Origin: Amyelois transitella
Taxonomy: Eukaryota; Arthropoda; Insecta; Lepidoptera; Pyralidae
Direction of reading: 5' to 3'
Assembly: GCF_032362555.1 (NCBI RefSeq)
Contig: NC_083531.1
Location: 2,852,001 to 2,916,000 of the forward strand
Length of the DNA stretch: 64,000 nt
The notes under the pieces were generated by a model. The model was not told the DNA's origin, ran no database searches, and saw only the letters and a program-made list of their open reading frames with translations. Position numbers and translations under genes: made by a program. Shown here piece after piece: positions 19,081 through 30,860 of this stretch (position 1 is the stretch's first letter; each line of letters opens with the position of its first letter).

Positions 19081-20335
19081 CCATTAAACTTGCCGCATTC
19101 CCTCTTTGGATAGCTATGGAGAGCCTTTGCACCAGGTACCATCCCGAGCGGTAGTCATAACCACGTGCCTTTAAACGCCGTCCTATCTCACCAATAAAGA
19201 GCCTCGCCTGAGGACACCATGGACCGGCTGTTTCTAAGGCCACCGGAACAAACTCATACTGAGTTGTTAGAACCGAGTATTTATTAATCTTTTGTTCAGC
19301 AGCTATCTTAGTGGCTGCGCCGGGTGTACGCTCAGTGTTAGTGAGATAGGACGCCGCATACGTGCTAACACACGTCGCGTCCCACAACAGGCAACGTCCT
19401 CTCTGCCACGGCACCAAAGTGAGTCCATCAGGTCGCCTCCCGTCTGTACGCGACAGGCCCGGCGGTTCCAGCTGACAAGGTATATTGCCAGATATTAAAG
19501 CCCTTCGTATAATGTCATTTAACGAGTGATGCCGCGACAGACGACCCGCACAACGTGCGCACCCGAGAGCATGGTGCCCATCGGCCTCCACCATCTTCCC
19601 ACAAATACAGAGATGAAGTTGACACACAACGCACCCCAACCGTAAAGCTACGGCTACTCTCAGGGAATCGTTATCTAATAATGTTCCCATTTGTGGGGAT
19701 GGGATAGCGTGCAACCAAGCGCCCGACTCCGGTTCAGCTGCGGCCTTGAAGCGAGCCAAATGAGCACCGGTGACCTGGCCCTCCCGTTCCCTAAAAATAG
19801 CCTGAGTCCTGTTTTCATCCCAAAGACGCTGAACCTCGGGCCTATCAGGAACCGCACAGTTCGGGTTTTGCCCCACCCACGCTGTCAAAGCATCGTCTAC
19901 AAAGGGCAAGATCAAACTGTCACAGCTAGAAGGGAGTAATTTAGTGACAAGATTGACAACCCCATGCGACGAGGCCAAGAATGCTGGGAGAGCTAAATCT
20001 TCCAAGCGGCGAATACCCAAACCACCGCACCGGACAGGCAAAGAAGCTTGCTTCCACTGCACTTCATCAAGCCTGACGTTAAGAATGTCCTCTAGGATTG
20101 ATTTGACTGCATTGTCAAACTGTTCTATTTCGTGAGGGCATAACCAAGAAGGACTCGTTCTCAAAACGTATGTCAACCGAGGGACCGCCAAGGAATTTCG
20201 GAGAAGCACCAGCGAGACATGGGAAGATAAGTTTTTCAAACGATCGTGAGAGGCAACGAGATTTATCAATTTATCCTTAAAGGACTGAGGCAATCCCTCC
20301 TTAAAAATAGGTGCCCCTAAAAGCCTGAAATTGGA
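19055..20335 (-). pseudogene. Non-LTR retrotransposon, C-terminal half, 5'-truncated
   Basis: A 412-codon open frame (19055-20293) extends in frame upstream to about 20335 as SNFRLLGAPIFKEG. It reads RNSLAVPRLTYVLRTSPSW, LPVRCGGLGIRRLEDLALPA, then a CCHC knuckle CICGKMVEADGHHALGC, and RRPDGLTLVPWQRGRCLLWD, which resembles the PD...D core of restriction-like endonucleases seen after CCHC fingers in R2-type LINEs. The assignment to that class is tentative. It is open to the end (RLSIAIQRGNAAS), so it is probably recent; the RT catalytic domain is lost through 5' truncation. Confidence 0.75.
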
Positions 20336-20578
20336 CTCGTCCGTCGACTTTTCAATTGTTTTGTTAATTTTAATTTAAAATAACAATTATAAAATACTGC
20401 TGTATAATATAAAGCCGGTATATATAAATATAAAATATACCCGTGTGGTTCCGGGTAGTAGAATTGTGCTCACCCATCTTTTCATGTAGTTAAATAAATA
20501 TGTTGGCAACAAATAAAAGACCGATCCAAATAATAATCAATACCTTCAATTGAACATGATTAGACAGACAATAACAAT
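20336..20578. repeat. AT-rich spacer with a hairpin-headed lepidopteran repeat relic
   Basis: TACCCGTGTGGTTCCGGGTA (about 20448-20467) matches the hairpin head of the repeat at 46345-46625 (CCG TGTGGTTCC CGG), followed by a degraded body. No gene seen. Confidence 0.5.
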
Positions 20579-22192
20579 TTAAAATTTCTTGTAATAATTT
20601 AAATTACACTTCAGTACCACTCTCTTCTCGAACATGCTGTCTGACAGTTTATGACTCTTTGGCAGATTTGTCATTGTCGCAAAAGAAAAAAGGCGTTCCA
20701 CTGCAGCTGACGATGGCAAAGGTGTGTTGTACTTAATAAAAACACTTTTTATCTCAGGATATCTATTGAGAAGTTGCAAATCTTGGCTTTCCTCGGCAAA
20801 AAATGCAGCATCAAAAGTTCTGCTTTAGTCATTGGGGCATTGGAGGAGCATTCGTTTTTATTTGAGATTGAAATATCCGAGTCTGAGTCAGAGTCAAAAT
20901 TAAAAAAAATGTTTTCTTGGGTACTTTTTGTTGTTGCTACTGTTACTGTATTTTCACTCATTTGTTTGGAAATGCAGGTCTTGAAAATTTTCAGAAATTT
21001 AGTACGATCGTGGGGCTCAAAACAAGTCAACCATTTATTTTTGAATCTTGGGTAAGATAATGCCGCAATAGCCGCATTTTCCGCTTCAGGAGTGGTGACG
21101 TCAAACATTTTTCAAATCTCTTCTCAACACTCTCTGTATGCCTTGATCAACGGGTTGCAAAAGGAAAAGTTGTTTTTCTTTTAAATTTTTTGCAATTTTT
21201 TTCTCAGCGCAAGTAGGCACGGCAGAGTTATCCCATAATAGGTGTTAGTTTCACTTTGCAGTATATCGAGTGCTTCTGCAACTGGCGAAGTACACATCAA
21301 ATATTCTTGTATGTAATCAAATTCATTATCTTTGATAGTATTTTTTATGTTTAATGATTTATGCAGAAGTAAGCTTTTTTCTTTAATGTTGAAAATTTGC
21401 TGGAGGGCATCAAACAAGCTATTCCACCAGGTCGGCTTAACGTGTGCCCTAACACATCCTGTATTATTTCGGAACTTTTTGGTCGCCCTGCAGCCTTCCA
21501 CAAAACATTACATTTTTTCATAATTGCAGCATGCATTTGCGACAGAGGCGTGTCTTGCTCGGTTAAAACTTTGTTCGCATCCGTAGTTGAGCAAAGGCTT
21601 AAAGTATGCGCACAGCATCGTAAATGAGCAGGAAGGAAACAAATATGCTCAGGATCATCAAAATTCCATGCTTCACCTTCTTCAACATCTGATTCGGAAG
21701 AAACTTCTGTTGACTGAGAGTCGGACATAACTTCATTTTCAATGTTTATATTGCTCAATTTAACACCGAACATTTTGAAAGCTTTTACGAAATTGCTGCC
21801 ATTATCCGTCACCGATGCAACAATTTTATTCGTATTGACTTTTCACTTTTCTTTTTTTTTACATAGGTTTTGTACTCTTCAATGCAAACTTGCCCATGTT
21901 TTCGCTTCAGGTGACCCAGAAAATTCGACGTACAATTATGAAATCCTTTAACTTTAGTTAATACATCTCTTGGACATTTCATACAAAGCGCTGTGATTTT
22001 ATTACCCGAACACTCTTCTGGCAAGTATTTGAAAAATGTTCCATCCAGTAAGAGAAGCCGCGCTTGCGACGATGATGAACTCTCGGCGGTGTCGGTTGGT
22101 GGCACAGGTGAAACCGTTTCTAATGAATCATTTATGTCCGAAAGAGTCATTGAAATGTTACTGTCTTCGTCCAATTCGTTTATCGACGCCAT
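20579..22192 (-). pseudogene. hAT transposase with internal deletion and several breaks
   Basis: The ATG at 22192 (MASINELDEDSNIS) leads to a BED finger (ALCMKCPRD...HLKRKHGQ). At about 21845 the frame jumps to VNTNKIVASVTDNGSNFVKA, so the first part of the RNase H fold is deleted. RCCAHTLSLCSTTDA, KPTWWNSLFDALQQ, YPRFKNKW and the dimerisation end PSSAAVERLFSFATM follow, with frame changes near 21400, 21150 and 20760. Its upstream flank was hit by the Harbinger at 22445 (5' side resumes at 25672). Inactive. Confidence 0.85.
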
Positions 22193-22839
22193 TTTATGTT
22201 ACAAGTCTAGGCGAAAACAATGTATTTTTAACTAAAATACAAACATTAATTTATGTATGCAAAAAGCTTTAACGACACGAGTAAAGAGATTAGTTCACGT
22301 GGCGAGCGAGCAATGAGCACTGGACGAACGACGCCCCACGCACGCCCGGCGCGAGAGTGATGGAGACGAAGATTTATACAATCTGTGACGTGTGTGAGAG
22401 CGAGAGGTGAGAGCAATGTTCGGGCCGACAAAATGAACACGTTACACCCCTTTCACACGGCAGTCCAGTTTTTTACAGGATCCCGTTTTCTACAGGATCC
22501 CGTTTGATGGCGAATGTGTTTATATGCTAGCGTTCACACGAGCATCCCGCATGCGGGATCCTGCAAAAAACCGATCCGGTCGAATTGTGCCATTCGGTTT
22601 TGTCACTAGAAACTGGATCCGTAGTCCAGTAAAAAGCGGGATCCCGTTTAATCACACATATATTTCAATAGCAATCTTCACACGGCTTCCTGCATGCGGT
22701 TTTTTGCTGGACACTGTTTTTAGCGGGATAGTGGAGTGGTGGCAGCCCCCGCCCCGCGCCCGCCGCGTCACCCGCACATGTGTAGCGCTCGCGCATTGCT
22801 CTTTTGCGCGGCGCCGAGATTGCTGTGTTTCGTCGAAAA

Positions 22840-25095
22840 ATGTCGCAAACAAATATTGATCCCGAACTTCTTATTACACTAATTGAAATTAGGCCTATAT
22901 TATGGGATAAAACGCTGGAAAATTATAAAGATAACAACTTGCGAACTGCAGCATGGCGCGAAGTTTGCATTGTTTTGAGAGAAGACTTTCAAGAACTTGA
23001 GGAAAAAGAAAGACAAAGCTATGGTAAGTTTTTATATTTATTTCGTTTATCCTTGTATTGCTTCGTCTTGCCAAGGTACAGCTCCCACTTCAGAAACAAA
23101 ATAATTTGTGAACTCTGTTCGTATTGTGTTAGCACAGCGTCCACCTCGTGTATTTGGCTCATTACGTACGTTTTCCAAAGATATCGTTGAATCGTTGCTG
23201 TCAATGTTCGCATATGAACTTTCATTATGCATGATATAGTTATGAAGCACGGCGCAAGTTTTAACTATCGAGATAGCTGTACTGGTGCTTACGTCCAATG
23301 GACGATGAAATATTCGCCATTTATTTGCCAATATTCCAAACGCGCACTCCACATAACGTCTGGCTCTTGTTAATCGATAGTTAAATATCCTTTTATTTTT
23401 ATCTAAATGAGTTCCTCCATAGGGTCTCAACAGATTATAATGCAAACCAAATGCTTCATCACCCACTATCACAAATGGAACACGTGATTCCAAACCTGTA
23501 AAGAGAGGACGAGCTTCTGGTAAATCTAAACTGCCATCATTTAATCTTTTCCAGAAAGTAGATTCTTTGAATATAGAGGAGTCGCATTCTTTGCCATAAG
23601 AGCCTACGCTGATATAGGTGAATCTATAATTCGAATCCACTACCGCTAGCAATACAATGGAAAAAAAATTCTTGTAATTCATGTACATAGAACCGCTGTG
23701 ACTTGGTTTCTTCATTCTTATGTGCTTCCCATCAACTGCACCAATGCAGTGAGGAAAGTTAGCTTTATTATAAAATGCGTCAGCAATTTGTTCCCACTCA
23801 TATTTTGTGTCGGGCAATTTCATAAACTCCTGATGCAAATTATTCCATATGACGTTTGTTACTTCTACTATTATTGAGTTGATTGTTGAGACTCCCACTC
23901 GATATGCGTAATGCAAATCCATGTACGAACACCCAGATGCCAAGTACCTGCAAATTAAAAACATATATAGTGTTATTATAATAAAGTTAAACACATATTT
24001 AAAAAAATCACTATGTACGTTTTTTAAACATTGTGTTAAAAACGTCAGTTAAACTTTTTTGTAATAACCCTGTAATATTTTTTAACATTACGTACAACTA
24101 AATTTCCAGCAGAGGTATTCTGTTATTTTTTGGGATCGAACTCGCTTCGAATAGATAATGCTATTGGTCGAGCGAGAGAACTTTATTTATTTTTAAATAC
24201 AAAATACAAATTTTCAACCAATATCGTTAGTTATTTGCATATATTTATAATTTATTATTATATATTAAAATGTTAATAATTATGAGATATTTTAATATAT
24301 CACAATAAAATATAAATGTATTATTGAAATTTGAAAAAATAGCAGAATACCTAATACTGGAGCTGTTGAAGGTTCTTTCTCCGCCCTTATTTATAATTTA
24401 TGTTTTCTTTTTCAGCTAAAATGGTCGTTAAAAAATGGAATCAGATAAGAGACAGCTGGAAGAGGAGTTTAAATGCGAAAAAGAAAATAAATAAATCTGG
24501 ATCTGCTGCAGTTAATACCAAAAAATACTGTTATCACGACCAGTTGTTGTTTTTAAAAAAAAATATGGATCCGGCTGAAACACAAGACAGTGGCGGTAAC
24601 AAAGCTGCAGATATTGAAGAGGGTGATACGGAAAATCCTATCCAAAATGAAGAAAGTGAAAATGAACCTATTATCGGAAGTCCAGGACAAGAAAATCCTG
24701 CAGGTGGTGCTAAACGACTTAAGAGAAGTGTACTACCAAGGCAGAGACTTTCTGTAATGGATCAAAAAATGGCGAGTTTCATTGATCACCAGATGAAAAG
24801 TCAGCCGAATACGCAGAATGAAGATCGTAACTTGTCATTTTTTAAAAGTTTACTTCCTACACTAGCTTCACTCAACGATGATCAAATATTACAATTTCAA
24901 GCAGGTGTTATAAGTTTGTTGCAAAATATAAAAAGCCGCAATTTTAACCAATGGTCCTCTCAACAACCATCTACTTTTAACAACTCTTATCAATCAGCAG
25001 GTTATTTCACACCGCATTACAGCGTTCAGTCATCGCCATCTGCACAATCAGTTGAATCGCAGAGCTCTGATTTTCCGGATTTCACTAATATTTAA
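22840..25095 (+). CDS. Harbinger MADF-domain protein, two exons
   Basis: Exon 1 is 22840-23023 (MSQTNIDPELLITLIEIRPI, AAWREVCIVLREDF). A GTAAGT donor follows a phase-1 end. Exon 2 is 24416-25095 after TTTTTCAG and completes the MADF fold (KWNQIRDSWKRSLNAKKK, YCYHDQLLFLKK). A low-complexity acidic linker, PRQRLSVMDQKMASFIDHQM and a Ser/Gln-rich tail follow. MADF/Myb-like partners bind element ends and recruit the transposase in this superfamily. The intron (23024-24415) encloses transposase exon 2 on the other strand. Both exons are open. Confidence 0.88.
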
Positions 25096-25521
25096 TTAAT
25101 ATTAACGATCATCTTGTGAAAATATCATACATACATAACTTATTGTGTTTGGTAATAAATATTAAACTTTAAATATGTATTTCATTCTTACCTTAAACAT
25201 ATTGCTAACTTTTCTTCAGGTGTGATGCTTTTTCTCATATTTGTATCATGTTTTTTTTAAATCTTCATTCACCCTTTTTAAAAGATCGTCAAATGTGGTC
25301 ATACTCATTCTAAAATAATTGAAAAATTTTGACTCATCTCTTCTCAAATCGCTCATAAGATTCCGAAAAATACCCAAATTCGAGCGTTGTGTCAGAATAG
25401 GATGAACCCAGAATCTTCTATTTCGCTGCCGACGCCGATAATACCAATAGAAAATTAGGAAAGTATTTACGTCCATTTCACCTGATAACCGGCGTAGGAA
25501 TGGTAAAAAAACAGGATGCAA
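23047..25521 (-). CDS. Harbinger DDE transposase, two exons, one likely A-run slip
   Basis: Exon 1 (25521-25192) encodes MDVNTFLIFYWYYRRRQRNR and DLRRDESKFFNYFRM, then ITPEEKLAICLR. Between them a run of eight A near 25255 puts the reading one base out and makes TAA, so it is disrupted as written. Donor AAG/GTAAGA and acceptor TTTGCAG join AG+G to give LRYLASGCSYMDLHYAYRVG. Exon 2 (23947-23047) has CIGAVDGKHIRMKKP, VIVGDEAFGLHYNLLRPYG and RRYVECAFGILANKWRI, the three acidic catalytic sites. The start is 25521 or the internal Met at about 25476. It stops 23 bp from the MADF donor. Confidence 0.88.
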
Positions 25522-25671
25522 CCGTGTTCATACGGCAGTCTAGTTTTGCGGAACCAGCTTTTTACTGAATCCTGCAAAACTGAACTGCCATGTGAACACA
25601 GCGTCCAGTTTAGCAGGATACCGTAAAAAGCCGATCCTGCAAAACTGGACTGCCGTGTGAAAGGGGTGTTA

Positions 25672-25963
25672 CGACTAGAAATGTTTTTGTTGTATACCTA
25701 CGCTGTAGAAATATTTATCAATGCAACATTGTTATACATATAAATAAACACATATTGAAAGGAAATATAATGAATATTTCCTTTATATACCATCAGTTAT
25801 TTTTTCATGTAGAAAGAAAGATTTAGATTTTTTCTTTTATAGATTTGTTGACGGGGCTCCCCTTTGAGTCACCGGGAATCCCTTCATCCACAGGTTTATA
25901 TAAGGATTTTATTACAATATCTAATAAGTATGACTTTAACAAAAACAAAGAGTAGAGAACTAA
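25672..25963. other. Spacer between Harbinger and MULE 2, no gene recognised
   Basis: AT-rich; probably 5' flank of the hAT split by the Harbinger. Confidence 0.4.
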
Positions 25964-26351
25964 ATTAAATAGATTTATTCCAGTCGGATACCACTATTTG
26001 TGATCCTCCTACCGTGAGTATTATTAACAATTTCTCGTCTGATCCCACTTGCAGTTTGTACGTCCCAACGGATCCTACTACATTCTTGCAAAGTTAAAAA
26101 AGGGGTATGTACAGTCAGGAAAAAAGTCATTCGTTAAAAATCAACATTCATTTATTTACAACAATTATCACAGATATCATAGAAAAATAAATCATCACAG
26201 AAAACACTTTACATTTAAATTAAAACTATCAAATATTAATTACAACGACTAGCTTCAAATCAACTTGTTATCTTAACTAAAAATATAGATAAGTCATTCA
26301 TATAATCTGTATATAAAAATTTACAAAATAAGGAAATAAAATAAAAAGAAA

Positions 26352-28862
26352 TCATAATCTTAACTTTTCCAGGCAGTGACCAACTGTGATTTTACCTGAC
26401 AAAAGTTCATTAGTTACGTGTTTAAACCAGTTGTCGTTAGCAATCACTTTGGTTAGTCTTCGCTTCGGGTTCGGCAGCTCAAAATTATGCTTTTTAATGT
26501 TAACCTTTTGAAGACTGGCATCATCTTTTAAAACTTTTAAGAGTTGAAATAAATTGGGTTTCTTTGGCAGAGTACTGTTTAGTTTTTTATGCCAAGATTC
26601 TACAGCATTGGTTGTGCGGTGACGTTGATTATGAACACACCAAATGTTGACAAAATTTTCGTCTTCCAGCCATTGTGTCACCATATAATCGTTGAATTGT
26701 TGAATTTCATTAGATTCAGGACTGTCTTCCATTAAATAGCACCACCCGTCTGAGATGAATTCTCGAGGTAGCAGCGGCAGGAGAGCTGAGAGCGCTACAT
26801 GTTTTCGGAGTCTCTTTTCTTTAGTTAAATTTAGCGCTTTAGCCTTCTTCCACACGTTGTGTGAAAAATGAAAGTAACATCCTTTTACTTCGACTGAAGG
26901 GAAAACTTTTGATATGGCATTCATAGCCGCTTGTTCATAATCTGTCACATATATCAACGGTTCCCAATCTGGAATATGTTCCTTTAATACTTGAAAAAGT
27001 GTTGTGTAAATTTCTTCAGTTTTTCTATTCAGCAACACGTACATTAAAGGCACTATTCTTGTGTGCTCTTCATTGCTTCCGAGATCGCCGTGTATAGAAT
27101 AAAGTTGTACAAATGGTTTTGGGCAGCACTCAAAAGTTCCGTCACTAAAATAAATCTTGATATGTTTAATTTGTTCCAGGACTTCGCTATCAGCAAAAAC
27201 TATAATTCGAGTTTCGGAAGATTCATTATAGTAGTCGGCAAGAACAAATTCCTTGAACTGCAAAGGAACTATAACTTCTTCAGGCAAATTGCATTGTATT
27301 TTTGTCACTCCGGCTTTCTTATTTCTGGCATTATATAAAGAAGATTTAATGTTTCCGAATGACGGAAGCTTTTTTAAGAGATCCAAGCCTGCATTTTCGA
27401 ATTCTGACATAAAGTTGTTGTAAATATTGGGTATTGGTGAAAAATTCGAAGATAGAACCTTTTCTCGGCATTCATGTAATTTTTGATCTACTACATTTTT
27501 TATTTCGTCCGGCTTACATTGGTGACTTTTTTCTTTTATAATGTTGTTTTCCTGATGAAAAAAAAAACTTCAAGTTAGATTACACACTTTAATGAATAAT
27601 AATAATACTGTTAGACTAATCCACACAGCGCCATCTAGCCCCAAGCTAAGCAACTAAATGCTTATGTTATGCGTGCTAGATTAACGGATATTCCTACTAT
27701 TTATAATAGTTTTTTTTGTTGTATATATGTCGCAGTCATCTGGTTGAATCTACTATTTGATTGAATGACTAGCTCCTATATTGAATGACGATATTCAATT
27801 GAATGACTAAAGGACAATTCGTCAAGTCGTGTAACGTTTAACGTCTTGACTGAACGTCATTTAGCGAAGTCGTTGAATGGGATATAGCCCATTTTGTAAT
27901 GTTTGGTTAGGATGACCATGAGTTCGCAACTTAAAAGTTAACCTTACTTTAAATAAAAATAAGTTAATTATAAAATATCTCGTTAAATAGAATCTGTACG
28001 ACTTTGTAATATTTGATTAGGGTGAACATAAGTTCGCTAATTTCGTAAAATTAAAAAGGTAACCTTACTTTACATAACAAAAATGAGGACATGATATGTT
28101 GCAGGATAATATGGCACACCTTATTTATGATATCACAAATAAGGCACTTTAACGCTAATTTAATCGAAAAGAATTTCAATACAGTGCTTTCTGTGCAAGC
28201 TGTTTGACGCCACATTTGTTTTGGTGACTACTAGCGCTGCAGTGGGAAAAAAATGAACTAAATTTGAATCACCTGACTGATTTTACGTCCGCCCTGTTCA
28301 AAGAGCTATGTTACAATCAGCTAACTAGTTGGACGTTGAGTGACGCTTGTTCTATCAACGTTTAGCCTAGTGATTCAATTGAATATCGTCATTCAATAAA
28401 GGAGCTAGTCATTTAATCAAAAAGCAGATTCAACCAGATGACTGCGACATATACACATTATACATAGTAACACCCAGACCCATCACAGATAGTAAAATTC
28501 ATCATTTCATTTTCTGCCCGGCCGGGGATCGAACCCGGGACCCGTGCATAGCAAACCCGCCATGGTGACCACTACGCTACTCAGGTCGTCAAAATGAATC
28601 AATGAATGAGCCAAAAAATTAAAGCAAGTCAGTTCGTTATTTTATGTGGATATAAAGTAGCTCATACCTTTATATTTATATATGCCGGGCACTTTTTGCG
28701 CCAATTCACGCATCTCCACGTAATACATCCACTTTTGAATGTTATTTTCTTAGTATATTGGTAACCAGCCCGCAACAAAACTGCACCACCGTTCCTCTGT
28801 ATAATTGTGAACTCACCACCAGAGTTATTAGAGGTAGAGGGCTTGCTATTACCTTCTGACAT
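26352..28862 (-). CDS. MULE transposase with FLYWCH finger, two exons, intact
   Basis: Exon 1 (28862-28668) starts MSEGNSKPSTSNNSGG and holds most of a FLYWCH finger (GYQYTKKITFKSGC, WRCVNWRKKCPAYI). GTATGAG donor; acceptor CATCAG at 27552. Exon 2 (27551-26352), in phase 0, closes the finger with KSHQCKPD and carries the MULE core: YFSDGTFECCPKPF (Asp), LIYVTDYEQAAMNA (Asp), GCYFHFSHNVW, and TTNAVESWHKKL (Glu). It ends VGHCLEKLRL. About 465 residues, no breaks. The C-terminus matches the fused piece at 42541-42943. Confidence 0.9.
27726..28451. mobile_element. MITE with about 75-bp inverted repeats, TA target
   Basis: TATGTCGCAGTCATCTGGTT at 27726 and its complement ending at 28451 begin inverted arms of about 75 bp that include TTGAATGACGATATTCAATT. 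TA flanks both sides (27724-27725, 28452-28453). No coding capacity. The TA target suggests Tc1/mariner-type mobilisation. It sits inside the MULE 2 intron. Confidence 0.8.
28455..28590 (-). repeat. tRNA-headed SINE
   Basis: On the minus strand, AGTAGCGTAGTGGTCACC resembles an A box and GGGTTCGATCCCCGGCC is a good B box. A unique tail ends with ATCTGTGATGGGTCTGGGTG. The 5' acceptor strand does not pair with the 3' side, so it is a SINE head and not a tRNA gene. It inserted next to the MITE. Confidence 0.75.
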
Positions 28863-29557
28863 TTCCTAAAACGAATAACATTTTCATTATTATACATCAA
28901 TTAAAAACATAAAGTTCTAGGATAATGATGATAATAAAATTGATGTGTTGAAATAAACGTTAATCTTTTCTATAAACGAAATATAACTATTCTCTGCCAT
29001 GCCTTAACTGTTCTATAACAATAAAACTTTGTAAATGAAAATAGAATTTAATAAATCTATAGCAATCGTTTAATATTACAAGATGCGTACTTACTGTCTA
29101 GTAATTCACTTCAACACGTCACGTACAATGAGATGCACATAATTTCACATTGGAAAGCAAAATGACGACTGGCAATTAGAATAAAGATAACCCCTTTCTC
29201 AAGGTCAACTAGCTCTAAGTATGAAACAATTCCTGGAAATATTAGTTATACTTGTCTCTGATTGGATGGACAAGCGCGCCTACTACGTTCGCAGGTAAAA
29301 AAGCTGCATGTATGGCTATTATTACTTTTTTTAAATTAGTATCATTATGATAGTAGAAATTATGTTACTGGCTGTACTAAAAATATGTTTAAACCACTAG
29401 TAGGATCAGAATGGAATATATAATAAATTAAAAAAAGTTGATCCCACTGGTATATTATGCAAGTGGTATCCGACGGGAATAAAAAAATAAATAAAATAAT
29501 CGTGATCCCACTGGGATCAAAACTTAGTAGTATCAGACTGGAATAAATCATTAAATA

Positions 29558-29907
29558 GGTTTACATGACAACTTTTTTTTGTGGTGTACGTGCCTCAGTG
29601 CACATGAGAATGTGTGTGTTAGCGCGCGTGCGTGTGTATGTTTGTGTGTGTGTATGTGTGTGTATGCGTGCGTGTGGTATATAAGTTAATTGTTAATTTT
29701 AATTGTTTTATAAAACAATTAAAAAAGTTAATTGCAATTATTTTAATTGTGAGTTGCAATTGACACACGTTAATCAAATTAATTTAATTGCAAGGTGCAA
29801 TTAAAAGTTCAATTGCGATTAACTTAATTGTAATTAATTTAATTGCAATTACTTTTTTAATCAATTAACAAGACAATTAACAAATTAATTGATTAATGCC
29901 CAACACT
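29558..29907. repeat. (GT)n microsatellite and TTAATTG-dense stretch ending in a hAT-type terminus
   Basis: 29611-29675 is GT/GC-alternating. From 29685 to 29895 the words TTAATTG/CAATTAA recur on both strands. On the minus strand the right end reads CAGTGTTGGGCATTAATC (29907 inward), a common hAT terminus. The matching left terminus was not found, so the element is probably non-autonomous or truncated. Confidence 0.6.
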
Positions 29908-30159
29908 GGCGGCAGGTAGGGTTGTTTGGTTGGTACTGGTCGGTCTTATGTTTAGCGTGCAAACGCGCGTGTCATAACGACGGGAGTTTTGAATTGTGGG
30001 ATGCTTGCTAGCTTTAAAAATAAAGCCAAAAAGGAAAAATAAATTATAAATTTGGGTTTGTGTGTCTATTAACGTAATCCAATTTGCCATACAAATTTTG
30101 TGTAGGTTTTGTATAGTTTGAATTCATACGTTCTTAATTAAGATTTTGCTTTTTTGCAG

Positions 30160-30860
30160 GTTACAATTCCGCCTAATAAATTAAAAAGTAAGATTTGGAA
30201 TTATTTTAAAAGAGCGGGGCACAAGGAAGCCATTTGCAAAATATGCAAGAAGAGCCTTAAAACATCAGGCAATACATATAATTTGCGAGGGCATCTGGAA
30301 AAAATTGGAAACATTGGAAGATGATGTTCCCGATCCCGTTCCCTGCAAAAAAAAAAGACATTCCATATCTGATTTTATGTTCAATGATGCTACAACTGCC
30401 CCTGCCCCTGCCACTGCTACCAGTAGTGCCAGTATCAATCAAGATAAAGATAATATTGAACTTATCCGCCATGTCAATTTTAATGATTCGACTGATAAAG
30501 GTGCACGAAATTCAGTGGCCGTGGCCAGTACATCGTCATCGTCAAATGTTGCAATTTATACACGCAATACTGCTCAGCCTCAAGTTGATGATTTCATAAA
30601 CAACATTAAAAGTATTTCTACACAGGATGGAGCAAAATCTAAGAAGATTACTGAGGCTATTCCCAACTTTATAATAATAGATAATAGACCGTTTCTCACT
30701 CTAGAAGGTAAAGGTTTTAAACAACTCATGATAGAAGTGTGTCCGTTACATAAGATACCAAGTCGAGAGACAATAAAAACAAGGGGTTGATGAAAAATAT
30801 GAAGCCATGAGTCATCTTTTTAAAACATTATATCACAAATTCTGCCAGCTATTGTATCAC
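30160..30860 (+). pseudogene. hAT transposase N-terminal fragment (BED)
   Basis: An acceptor TTTTTGCAG precedes 30160. The reading is KSKIWNYFKRAGHKEAICKI, CKKSLKTSGNTYNLRGHLEK (BED finger), then a one-base shift near 30310. A Ser/Thr-rich linker follows, then FLTLEGKGFKQLMIEVCP, PSRETIKTR, a shift, and DEKYEAMSHLF. The sequence loses similarity after 30850, before the DDE core. Confidence 0.8.

Larger units (their letters stand above)
22445..25668. mobile_element. PIF/Harbinger element, complete
   Basis: The inverted ends CACCCCTTTCACACGGCAGT (22445...) and the reverse complement at ...25668 are flanked by TTA duplicates (22442-22444, 25669-25671), the Harbinger target size. Subterminal zones contain many GGATCC/CAGTCCAGTTTT words in both orientations. 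The length is 3224 bp. It carries two genes on opposite strands: a DDE transposase and a MADF-domain protein. Confidence 0.93.
25972..29549 (-). mobile_element. MULE element 2, apparently intact
   Basis: Both ends share GATTTATTCCAGTC.GATAC.ACT in inverted orientation (25972 onward and up to 29549). They are flanked by the 8-bp duplicate ATTAAATA (25964-25971, 29550-29557). Inside both ends further GTGGTATCC and GATCCCACT words repeat. Length 3578 bp, of which about 0.9 kb is a MITE and a SINE lying in the transposase intron. The transposase frame is open, so it may be recently mobile. Confidence 0.88.

Noticed and set aside
19292-20135. Plus-strand ORFs opposite the LINE
   Set aside because: No domain; GC-rich LINE codons leave antisense frames open.
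23019-23225. Alternative 3' end of the MADF frame read through the exon 1 donor
   Set aside because: The residues after SYG are antisense of the transposase end; the splice to 24416 completes the MADF fold.
28505-28588. Possible tRNA gene on the minus strand (good B box)
   Set aside because: Acceptor strands do not pair and the unit continues into a repeat tail seen in SINEs.
29611-29675. CRISPR-like or structured array
   Set aside because: It is a plain GT/GC microsatellite; no spaced direct repeats exist in the window.
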